Below the pieces are notes generated by a model. It saw only the letters and a program-made list of their open reading frames with translations, had not been told where the DNA came from and searched no databases. The translations under genes were made by a program, and so were the position numbers. DNA of 64,000 bases from Cephalotrichum gorgonifer (Eukaryota; Ascomycota; Sordariomycetes; Microascales; Microascaceae), in contig ONZQ02000005.1 of assembly GCA_900312665.1 (NCBI GenBank), positions 1,653,077 through 1,717,076 on the forward strand, in the 5' to 3' direction. Of this stretch, positions 1 to 9,466 are shown in pieces. Numbering within the stretch: the first letter of the stretch is position 1; every line of letters begins with the position of its first letter.

Positions 1-478
1 ACGGCGGCGTTTTCGCTAGCTCCTCTCGAGCCTTGGTTAACGATTCAACTTGCTCTTGTAACACACTAACAAACACATGGTGCCCTGCCAAGCCCGCCAA
101 AGCCTCCAAGATGCCGTCCATCAAGGTCTCAACCCGATTCTTGCCGAGCTTGATAGCAATTGTCCGATACACGGAGGAGACGTACTTCTCCTTCGACTTC
201 TCAGCGATCTTCTGGAAGATCTCTAGCAGCTTATCGATCTTCTGCTCGAAACCATCCAGGCGAGCTTCGATCGCTCTGGCATCGTCGACGGACCCCAGCT
301 TCCTCCTCGGGATCTTCATCTTCCGAAGGGTTTCCTCGACAAGCTGGAGCCATTTAGCCACCTCGTGGAATGCCTCCGGTAGTCCTGAGATGTCTTTGAT
401 TGCATCATACGTCTCAATGATGTTCTCGGTGGCGCGGATGAGGTCGGCAATCTGCTCGGGGATTTCGGGATCTGACAT
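1..478 (-). CDS. SesA (NACHT_N)-domain protein, 3' part cut by window edge
   Basis: The reading frame opens at the ATG at 478-476 and stays open to base 1 (159 residues, no stop), so the gene continues outside the window. The visible part is nearly all one helical domain: a GLPEAFHEVAKWLQLVEETL segment near residues 32-51, a KIDKLLEIFQKI helix, and LGKNRVETLMDGILEALAGL near 115-134. This order is that of the SesA domain, the N-terminal death-fold module of fungal NACHT/NB-ARC receptors and of stand-alone SesA proteins. After the domain comes a charged linker (EQVESLTKAREELAKTPP) typical of the stretch before a C-terminal amyloid motif or a receptor core. The gene is divergent to the SesB-like hydrolase at 1898. 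It could be sesA itself or a receptor with a SesA domain; the window does not decide. Confidence 0.85.
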   Translation of the reverse strand, partial: MSDPEIPEQIADLIRATENIIETYDAIKDISGLPEAFHEVAKWLQLVEETLRKMKIPRRKLGSVDDARAIEARLDGFEQKIDKLLEIFQKIAEKSKEKYVSSVYRTIAIKLGKNRVETLMDGILEALAGLAGHHVFVSVLQEQVESLTKAREELAKTPP

Positions 479-1897
479 TGTGCGTCGCGAGACTGGATGG
501 TTCGGTCAGAAGCAAAGACGAAGCTGATTATTGAGAGGCACGATCCTTACATTCCGAATTAGTCGAGATCAGTTCTAGCGCGGAGGCTACGTTGGAAGGG
601 AATATAGAGGGGCGGGTACGGAATCGCGGGATGTATGAAATTGGGGTGGAATTTGGATACTGCTCGCAGTACGCACTACATTCGCCAGTTTGAAGGCATA
701 CACAAAACGCGGAATCGTGCGGGTGGGCGGGACTGCTGACCACAGTTCTCCCAAGGCATCCCGATTATTAGTGGTTGCCCTACGGATTACGCCGATTAGC
801 CCTGGGGAACAGGTGGTCTGACGCACCCCTGTAGCCGTCTTTCGGACCCAGTTCACTTGGAAGTGATGTGGTGGGCGTATGGCAACATGACGGGATGCGC
901 TGACTCTCCGTGGTGGTGGTGGGGTGTTCCTCAAGACCATTCGCTATGCGATATGCTGGAAATGCAAAGTGCGACATGGGTCTTTCAGGTGTGAGCGCCA
1001 AGAGGAGCAGGCTGTGGCCGCGAGCATAAACTCTGACCATCATTCTTGAGAAGCTGGAGGTACATACGAGTATTTGAGGCAAGGCACACTTGAGGTACAC
1101 GTCGAGAAACATGCAGTGGAATCTCTGTGGGAAGGTCACACTGACACCCGGAAATCCAGGACTCCTGCACGTAGTAGGCCCTGTACAGTAATGGCGCTCC
1201 GAGGCGGTTTTGGAGAAATCAGGTCATGTTTATCAAGACTACAATTATCCGAGTTGGGCGGAGGCATCTGGACTGCACTGGCTGAGTTTGTCCCGACATC
1301 TGAGAAATGACACAAGCGCTTGCTTGTATGCATGCACTGCGCATTTCTGTGGACCACTTAGAGGAGGACACGAAGCCCCCAGCCTTACAAGTATTTGTAC
1401 TTGCAACAAGCGAGTTGGCGCCCGTTCCGTGAGGAATACTACGTACTCGATGGCGCCGTCAGAGTGGTCCCAGATTCACGGCGTTCTGGCTGGTCGGTAG
1501 GACGTGCGGTGGGTTGGGGATTTGGGATATCAGATTCCTCTACCTTAGGTCAAGCCGCAGTACTTCAATTGACGAGTAATTTTCAATGGTAAAAGAGGTC
1601 ACCACTCGTGAGCTGCTATCGTCCGCTGACATCCAGGTCGCCGTTTCCCGGCAATTAGCTCTCTCAATCCTCGAGGGATGAAACGGCGGCACTCCATTTG
1701 GCCCCGAAACTAAACGTAATACTTGCAATTATCAGATCTGATGACAGACCGGGATGGAATCCTGAAACGGGTAGCCGGGATGAAGCGATTTCTGCCGCGG
1801 CGCAGGGTTGTTGACGGAGACCAACACAATTCGCCCACTCACTCACCAAGAAAGACCTTCCCTTCTGGCATCAAACTACTCTACAGTCCTGAAAACA
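479..1897. promoter_or_regulatory. Divergent intergenic region between the SesA-domain gene and the SesB-like gene
   Basis: About 1.4 kb separates the two divergent start codons. Short open frames occur on both strands, but none has recognisable domains, splice logic or consistent codon use. I treat the stretch as promoter and 5' leader sequence for both genes. Confidence 0.5.
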
Positions 1898-3094
1898 ATG
1901 ACGCCTGCGTCGAGTAGGTAGCCTCTCCACTCCGGAAAGTGTACGTACCCTAACCTTTCTCGTCCAGCATCGTCTTCGTCCACGGCCTCACCGGCGATCG
2001 CGATAGGACGTGGACCGACCAGAACGCGACCGAGCCATGGCCCAAGCTCCTTCTCCCGTCAGTAATTCCGACGACGCGCGTTCTCACGTTCGGATACGAC
2101 GCGTATGTGGCCGACTGGCGAGGCGTTGTTTCACAGAATCGGATATCAAACCACGCTTCGAAACTGTTGATGTCGCTCGCATCCTATAGAGAGAATGATG
2201 ACACGGTAGGCACCCAGCTCTGTCAATGTAGGGAAGATACTAACATAAACAGAATGAACGACCCCTGATATTCGTCTGCCACAGCTTGGGTGGGTTGGTC
2301 TGCGAGGATGTATGGCGGCACCATCTCGACTGCAAAGAACAGCGCTGATACGCATGTTAGGCCCTAGTGATGTCGAAACAGCGACCAGAGCAGCATCTCC
2401 AGAACATCCTTCGCTCGACTCGGGGTATTGCTTTTCTCGGCACGCCGCATCATGGTTCTGGCCTAGCCAGATGGGCCGAGCTCATGTCCAAGTCCATCGA
2501 CCTAGTAAAGCGGACGAATTCACACATCCTAGAGGTCCTCAAGCGCGATTCTGAGGTGCTGGCGCGGATTCAAAACGGTTTCCACACCTTGGTAAAGGCG
2601 CGCATCTCGGAAGGACTGCCACCAATCGAGATAACCTGCTTCTACGAGGAGCTGCCTTTGGTCGGGGTTGGTTTGGTAGGTCAGGAAAAGCGGGAGTCTG
2701 TCCTGGATTCATGTACTGACGTGTGCAATAGGTTGTGCCGCAAGACTCGGCGATTCTGCCGGGGTACCCTACAATTGGAATCCACAGCAACCATCGCGAT
2801 ATGACTAAATTTTCTAGTGAGGACGACCCCGGGTTTGTGGCCATTTGCGGAGAGCTACGTCGGTGGGTCAAAGGCGCAGACGGGGCCGGGAAACGCGTCC
2901 TTCCTCCCTCACCACAGGGCGCTAGTTTCGACAAACAGCCCGCTACTGCGAAAATATTTGGTGATGGGAACCGCCAGTACAACTCCTTTGGGGGAACGCA
3001 GACAATCGTGGGTGGGCACACTTTTGAGTCAAAGGGGGATCAGTATTTCGGTGTAATCCCCCCCAAAGAGCCTACGAGTGGGAGGACGCAGTAA
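1898..3094 (+). CDS. SesB-like alpha/beta hydrolase with C-terminal amyloid-like (sigma-type) motif
   Basis: Five exons (1898-1917, 1968-2205, 2253-2309, 2361-2675, 2732-3094) join in frame to 330 aa; each intron is 47-56 nt with GT, a CTAAC/CTGAT-like branch and AG. The fold begins with IVFVHGLTGDRDRTW, has the nucleophile elbow CHSLGG (Ser97), a GTPHHGSG turn, and a final VVPQDSAILPG...HSNHRDMTKF block (His231 candidate catalytic). This is the SesB/lipase-like hydrolase used as an effector or receptor N-domain in fungal cell-death systems. Residues about 287-317 form a Gly/Asn/Gln-rich tail (GDGNRQYNSFGGTQ... then GDQYFG) resembling the sigma amyloid motif shared by SesA, SesB and their NLR. 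Such motifs pass amyloid templating from receptor to effector. The SesA-domain neighbour supports this. Family assignment is strong; the amyloid call rests on composition and pattern. Confidence 0.88.
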
Positions 3095-3545
3095 GAGCCG
3101 TCCGAGGGACTTCTCAGTGGTGTGTCTAGGCTCGTGCCTTGTTCAATATCTTATTTACAGGTAGAAGTTGACCCCGTGGGTTCATTGCCTACATGAATAC
3201 TGTGCTTACTGGGAACTAGTTTTAAGTATTTGTGGCGGTGATGATATCCTATGGCGCCTGACTTCGTTCTACCGATGGGATGGGGCAAGGCTCCTGAAGG
3301 CAGAAATGCGTTATGAACACGACCCCGAGTTCTGTTAAAAGGGGGCAATGGGAGCATAACTGTATACAACATTACCTGATTCAAGTCTCAAAGAGACCAG
3401 ATCTTCGTACTCAGTTTGAAGCAGGTCTATCCCAGCCAATTAAATGTGCCCCCAAATGGCGTCAGAAAGGCCTAGCTGGGAAGGAGTATCTGCAGGCCGC
3501 CGTGGAAGAGCTATATTTTCAGAAACGAAGACTAACACCATCGAA

Positions 3546-3626
3546 GCACTAGTGGGTTAGTGGTAAACTTGGTCGTTGCCATTCCGCGACTTCGACCAGC
3601 CCCCGGTTCAATTCCGGGCTAGTGCA
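3546..3626 (+). tRNA. tRNA-Gly (GCC) with short intron
   Basis: The acceptor stem GCACTAG/CTAGTGC pairs perfectly. The D-arm reads GGGTTAGTGGTAAAC, the anticodon stem is GGTCG/CGACC, and the T-arm is CCCGG-TTCAATT-CCGGG. The anticodon loop reads TTGCCA, giving GCC. About 10 extra bases follow position 37, where nuclear tRNA introns sit. A T-run (pol III terminator) follows at about 3632-3638. Confidence 0.9.
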
Positions 3627-5584
3627 TTGACAATTTTTTTCGTCCCTCCTTGGAACAAGGTGACACTTCCATTTTGTTTCTCGCAAGCACAGCATGGTAG
3701 GTATTTCCGGGGCCTCTAAACGATTTAAAGTGATGATAACCCGATGAAGGGACAAAGGAGAGGAGAAGTTATTATTGGAAACTCAGTAGGGCATGCAATG
3801 CTACCAGACGCCACAGGAGCTTGGCGGCGTAATACTGGGCCCCTAATCGGAATGGTACCTTGGTTTCCTCCTTCGGTCAGCGCTGGTAGGTTCCCAGGGC
3901 ACGCACTCTTCTCATGCCTTGTACCTCCCACTTGTACCCCTAGCGCTAGCGCAAGCATCCCGGCCCAATTTCCCGAATGCTGTAGATATTCTTTCTCTGG
4001 ACGCAAATCTGGCTTTCGTCATCCGCCCTCATGGTTGAGCTCACAACTAAACCCAGGATATTACTTCCTAGTACCCTGTCGACGGAGAAGCTCCGCCCAT
4101 AGCTGGCGGCACCACAAGCATAGAATAATAGGGGCCCTGTACAAGGATGGAAGCATGGGCCGTGCTCGGGGGGTCAAGGCCCACCCAGTCTGATTCGCCT
4201 ACCGACTGATAAGTGTGTCCCCAGGATGGGAGTCTGGCCCACTCGGGCTGAGGCTGGCATGATGCAGAAGGAAGACCGAAACCACCACCCACCGTATCCA
4301 CCCACAGTGATGATGTACTTGTACAAGGAAGATTTTCGTTCTCCCAGCTACCGTCCTCATACCCTAATAAAGAACCTGACTCGGCAAAACAGCCACAGCG
4401 GCTCGGTACGACCACAGGATGGTTACTGGCCCACTAGATAGATGAAAGAACCAGACAAACACTTCGCTATCCCTCAGGGGCGGAGTTCGCGCATGCGCGA
4501 CTAATGTCCCCTCATGTTTGAATTCCATAATATTGCTCAGTCCGGTAATTTTTACATCAAGTAAGAGTTTACAGGCAAGCGGGAAGCGAATAGACTCCCA
4601 CTTCGGATTACCTGAAGCATCCCTTTTACAAGGTCATCGCAGATTTTCCTCTGTCTCGGTCCTCATCTTTGTTCTTTTGTCGAGTCCGCCACCTGAGGTA
4701 CAAAAACATTATTGTCAGAGGTACGCTCTGGACAGGACTGGTACGAGTACAAAGGCATACCCAATACACATAATACTCGGTGCTTTCTCCAAAAAGGCAA
4801 CTGTGATTGCCGGCGTTTTAGCCTTGTAGGGCAAGTCTAGCAGGGTATTGTTCCTTTTCATGGGAACCCATTCGCTCTTCGTTGCGCTAATCTTATTCCG
4901 GCGGAACTCCGTGCTGAGGATCTACAAGTACTTGAAATCAAGACCCATCCCGAAGGATTCAGTGCATGTGGCCCCCAGTGTGCTCAGCCCAGCTGAAAAT
5001 TGGGGGCGGCTAGCTCACCAAATCGGTAGAGCAGGTGTTTAGCTCGGGGACGACTTGAAAACGGCCGTCTCCTCCCCCGACGTTATGATTGAACGATTGA
5101 ATACGCTAACACACACCGACGCGCGCGCGTAGAAGAAAGAACAGGTATGGAGTACGCACTGTAGGCGCTTCTTGTTCGAAATTGCCTGAGTCCGAGCATG
5201 TGTACCTTGGTCCACCGAGCCTGCCAGGGGCCAGGTATACTGCGTGTCTGGTGAAACCCTGCCAAGTATCAGCGTCACCCAATTAAATACGCACTCGCGC
5301 CATTCCATCCCGGCTACGCGAGTAAATTTTTACTTGTAATTTCCAGCGCTTATATCCCGAGAATCAATGCCTTATTGGTACTAGTGCCCGCTCCATCATC
5401 GGTTCGCTGACATGAAGGCCCAACCGACCATGAGGAGTAACGGTCCTTGGAGTCGTCTCGCCTATTACACCTATTAATAACCTCGCCTGTTTATGGTATT
5501 TATTCCTTCGGCTTCCCGCGTCCGAGTGTGACACAGGAGTAGTCCCCTCCCTACCGGATCGAACACCCAAGGTTAGCTACAGCC
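3627..5584. other. Gene-free stretch
   Basis: About 2 kb with only short unsupported open frames on both strands. I see no domain signatures, convincing introns, terminal inverted repeats or complete RNA genes. A tRNA 5'-half-like string lies at about 4999-5045 but has no T-arm. Confidence 0.4.
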
Positions 5585-6700
5585 ATGCGGGCGTTTACGG
5601 ACAGTTCCCCCTTGTTATGGCTGGCGGCATACTGCGGCCTCTCGAGCGTCCCGGCGAGCGCAAGTCTGTATGTGAAACGATGCCCAAGCCCCTGAAATGT
5701 CCATTTTCTGCCCTGGTTATGACACCAAGAAACTTGACATTAACCGCCGAAACCGCGCAGCATTCGCAGATCGGACACCCTCGAATACAGATCCCCGCTT
5801 CTCCTACGAGCCATCAGCGTCGACGGTAACTGCGGCGCCAAAGCCGGTACGACGTGCCTCGGGAGCGAATTCGGAGACTGCTGCAGCCAGCGCGGCTACT
5901 GTGGTGGTACCAACGTATACTGCGGAGATGGGTGCCAGTCCGAATTCGGGACCTGCGGGGACTCCTCCATATCCACGGACGGATCGTGCGGCGGGTCCAA
6001 GGGACTGACGTGTCTGGGATCCTTCGAGGGCGACTGCTGTAGCGCGAATGGCTTCTGCGGGAAGACGGCGGGCTATTGCGGGGACGGGTGCCAGTCTGCG
6101 TTCGGAATTTGTGGCGAGGCAGGTTTGTCAGGTGACGGCAACACCGCCCCGAGTTCCACGGCGACGTCGAAGTCCTCCCCCGCCGCGAGTCCGACGAGTT
6201 CTACTTCTGAGTCGACGTCGGAGTCCTCCCCCGCCGCGAGTCCTACCAGTTCTACTTCTGACTCGACGACATCGGATGGTGGAGCCGAGACAAAGAATGA
6301 GGATGGGGGCCATAGCACTGGTGCGAAAATCGGGATGGGCGTGGGTATTCCCGTTGCCGCTATCTTCATTGGGGCGCTCGGCCTGTGGATGTTTTTCCGG
6401 CGACGACGAAACGGCGCGGTGGGCGGCAGCGCTAAAGACGCGCCAGATGAAGATGCGGGGCCTGGTGGTGATGGGGCCATGGCTGCGAAGAGCGAGTCCC
6501 AAGCGCAGGTTCCCCTGATTATTCTCATTGTCGGGGGGATCGGGGCGCGTATCCAGGTATGGGGCCGGCGTCTGGGTTCGGGAGGAGAGGAATATGTGGT
6601 AGGCGAAGAGAAAAGTGGCGGGTGGTGGAAGAACCGGCGCGAGGCGCCAGCCGAACTCGGCGGGACGGAGCTTCCCGCAGAGCTCGCCACCAGCAAGTAG
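5585..6700 (+). CDS. Membrane-anchored protein with two hevein-type chitin-binding domains
   Basis: A signal peptide (MRAFTDSSPLLWLAAYCGLS, then VPASA) begins at 5585. An intron from the GTATGT donor at 5668 (branch TTAAC) to an AG at 5760, or 5769, 5790 or 5817 (all in phase), leads to two tandem ChtBD1 modules. The first starts DGNCGAKAGTTCLG and the second DGSCGGSKGLTCLG; each has the CCS.xGxCG..YCGDGCQ core and eight cysteines. A Ser/Thr-rich stalk follows with a repeated SKSSPAASPTSS-type unit, then a transmembrane helix (about 6340-6395) ended by RRRR, and a Gly-rich cytoplasmic tail. The likely role is binding chitin oligomers or the cell's own wall at the surface, as a sensor-like or adhesive protein. 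A 48-nt in-frame segment at about 6509-6556 has GT..AG ends and could be another intron. Confidence 0.72.
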
Positions 6701-8275
6701 GCAGCTGTGTTAGATACCTGGGTGAACACAAGGCTGTAACCGCAATCCATAAAATCCGGTTCTCAAACCGCCAAACGATCTCTGTTCTCTTTTTACCCCT
6801 TCTCTCTCATGACCCGGTCAACATTGCCACCCAAAACAAGTAGTCTCGGGTCCGAGATACCCTGCGATTTCCTGTCCGCTATCGTCACCCCTCTCCCGCT
6901 CTGCTAGCACATGGCACAGACAAACTTGTGAAAGGACCGACTTCCCGAGAAGGAGGGCCGGGCGACGACAACGATTTCTAGGTGGGCTGCTTCGCGGATG
7001 CGCTGTCTGCCTCGCAGCCCGGCCGGTGCTCATGTGAGGATGGTAAGTACTAACCATGTATGAAGCGGTTGAAGATGCCAGGGTATGATTAGGCCTCTGC
7101 CCATTTTCGGATTTGGCCTGGTACCAGAGGGTCGCGTCTAGCGCACCCGCGCTCTCTCATCCCCTGCCCATGGCGAAAGACTAGTCGACCGATAGGCGAC
7201 GTCCCTACTCCAATTCTTGCTATTAAAGAGTCCCGACAGAGCCAACATAAGGGGCGTTATAAGGGCCCACCCACAGAAGGAAATCTTTCTTTTGAAGGAA
7301 GAATCAATCTTTAGGCGTGAGATTCGTCTCAGTCTTACGGATCTGTTCGGTTTAGTCCCTTGTATTCCACCAGAGCGGCCATCCGGGCCAATCTCGTGCA
7401 GTTATTTCTAGCGCTTTGTTTCTTGAAAGCCTTTTTCACCCGTTAGCGGGGATCGACTCCCCAGTCCCAGTCATGTCGTTTATATGGTCTCTTTATACGG
7501 AGTATACGACGGTGGGAGTAGGGAGTCTGGGCCCTTGTGGACATGATTGGCGGGAGGATATACCCCCATAACCCTTAACCCGATGAGGCACGCTTGCGAG
7601 ATTGAAGTCAAGATTTGGAGTTCTAGTGTGATGATTGAAACATCTATAGATAGGTAAAGCTCCTTCAAAGTGAGATTATAGCACTGACTCTGACCCTGCC
7701 CCTTAATTTAGGGCTGGACGCGGGTTAGTCCCGTCCGTTTGGAGTTTGTAGCCGCCAAAATTTTTGTCGCCTTTGGCCCCACCAGTCTAGCCCCACAACG
7801 AGAGCTGTCACATTACAATGACTTCACATTCCAACAAGCAGGATGGAAAGGCCGGCATCTTACGCATGTTCCACCGAAGGCATATGGCCAGTCGACTCAA
7901 GCTATTATAGCCTAGACACTTGAGCTCCATACCTATCAACTGAGTCTATACCCTTCCAATAATCATCATATATCTGCTATGCCCGCCAGTCTGGAGGGTA
8001 AAACCCAAACACATTCGCTGACGCCGTGGAGTGCGGGTACCTGATGTGCTAATTGGAACGTCAAATATATAGGTTACATCTGGAGTGGGGTTCCTGACCG
8101 GAGGTCAACATTATCGTGAAAGGAGTGACGGCAGCTGTGCAGCCCCATTTCAGTGGATCCATTCCAGTAGATTTAGGCTACTGAGACGCTCTTGGCTAGT
8201 AAGCTTTTCAAACGCCCGCAGATGTCGGAGGACGCCTAATACAGTTCCACGACGTTCTTTGTTGTCCAGCATCCT
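6701..8275. other. Gene-free stretch
   Basis: No supported gene. Open frames are short, and no conserved residues or RNA folds are evident. Its end merges into the degenerate tandem repeat that begins by about 8210-8276. Confidence 0.4.
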
Positions 8276-8650
8276 GGCGCCTGCCTGTAGGACTGGATTC
8301 CTAGGTCGTTTCCTGACGCCCGTTCATGGTTTAAGATTCCTGATATATTCTTTCTTACTCGTCGATTAACGCCCGTTCATGCTCAAGATTACTGATATAT
8401 TCTTTCTTGGTAATATCTTGGCGCCCGCTGATGGCGTATACATGTAAGAGGCCTTTCTTGCCGAAGATCCTGGCGCCCGCTTATAATGCAAGATGCCCAT
8501 CGTATTCTTCCTTCTCCAAAGTCCTGACGCCCGTCTATGGTCTTAGATGCTCGGTATTCCCCTTATTTGCAGATCTCTCGGCGCCCGCCTGTGGCATCAG
8601 ATGGCCAGTATTTCTTGGATCATGACTGTGTTCACGCCCGCTAAATAGCT
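8276..8650 (+). repeat. Degenerate tandem repeat, about 53-bp unit
   Basis: A recurring core (GRCGCCCGYYYATGG, followed by AGAT..CC..GTATTCTTTCTT) starts near 8276, 8315, 8368, 8420, 8472, 8526, 8580 and 8633. After an irregular first step the spacing is 52-54 bp; older copies of the GACGCC core lie upstream near 8211 and 8231. One frame reads repeating LAPAYGLR-like units of about 18 residues, but it is broken by stops, so it is not coding now. Confidence 0.75.
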
Positions 8651-8942
8651 TAACATGCACCCTGAGCATCACAGCATAGGAGAGGATAACGAGTATAAAA
8701 GTAGCTTTGATTCCTGTGTCTTCCCCCAATTACCATCAGAATCAACCGCAGGAATAATATCTTCCCTTGACCTTCGATTGCTCTTTACAGAGTTGATATT
8801 CTTAAACATATTTCAGCCCAAACAACGACGTACCACCAAGTTTCTGATAAGCATAGTCACCACCCCATACCACGTATAACGAGGCATATATACGAAAACG
8901 CGCTAAAACTTTCAAGGCGACGTGGATGACGTATAGTGCTGA

Positions 8943-9194
8943 CAATTTCCAGCTGAGCTGCCTTACCTTCGCACCAAGTGTAAGGCATGCAACACTACTT
9001 GCAAGGTGAAAGTAGATTGCGGTCCTTGTGATGGGGCTGGCACCATGTTCAAAGAGTGTGTTGGCTGTATTGGTGATGGTTGCAAGGATTGCCGTGGGGA
9101 AAAACTTGTCCTTGTCGATTGTGATAAGTGTAATGGAGACAAGAAAGTGGAGATAACCTGCAACAAGTGCACTGACGGATTTGAAAAGGATTGA
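8943..9194 (+). pseudogene. Fragment of CXXC-rich (DnaJ-type zinc-finger-like) protein
   Basis: An open frame ending at 9194 encodes about 83 residues with repeated CxxC pairs (CKACNTTC, CGPCDGAG, CVGCIGDG, CKDCRGEK, CDKCNGDK, CNKCTDG). The CxxCxGxG rhythm is that of the DnaJ central zinc-binding domain. No in-frame ATG lies before the first pairs, a stop sits at 8940-8942, and no J-domain or C-terminal substrate domain is visible. A TTCCAG acceptor at 8952 would allow an upstream exon, but I could not find one. Best read as a gene fragment, or the last exon of an unrecognised small protein. Confidence 0.45.
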
Positions 9195-9466
9195 AATCCT
9201 ATATTGATGCCTTATTAAGGGTACTGATTTACCTTTGTTTACATCTTGTATACACGGTAGAAAGATAGGGGAGACTAGATATATCGATCTATCTATTTAG
9301 AGCAGGATATTTAGGATGTATTTTATATACTATACAAGCTGCGGAAAAATCAGGAAGCATCATGGACTGACTGAAACATGAAAGGGTGTAACTCTGTCCT
9401 TTTCTTCAGGCTCCTGTAGGTACTAGCTGCTTAAGATGCTCTAGGTGGCGAACTTTTCGACTAAAG

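Noticed and set aside
33..527. Plus-strand open frame of 164 codons at the left edge
   Set aside because: It is the antisense shadow of the SesA-domain gene, whose minus-strand reading shows the conserved domain.
3744..4193. Plus-strand 149-codon open frame
   Set aside because: No domain, no codon pattern, and overlapping frames on the other strand are equally long; chance open frame.
4999..5045. tRNA-like string with D-arm words (TAGCTCA...GGTAGAGCA)
   Set aside because: No paired acceptor stem and no TTCRA T-arm follow; at most a tRNA fragment.
6073..6750. Minus-strand 225-codon open frame
   Set aside because: Antisense of the Ser/Thr-rich and hevein-coding exon; low-complexity reading only.
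8276..8650. Regularly spaced repeats as a CRISPR array
   Set aside because: The whole unit is degenerate with no unique spacers, and the DNA is eukaryotic; a minisatellite fits.
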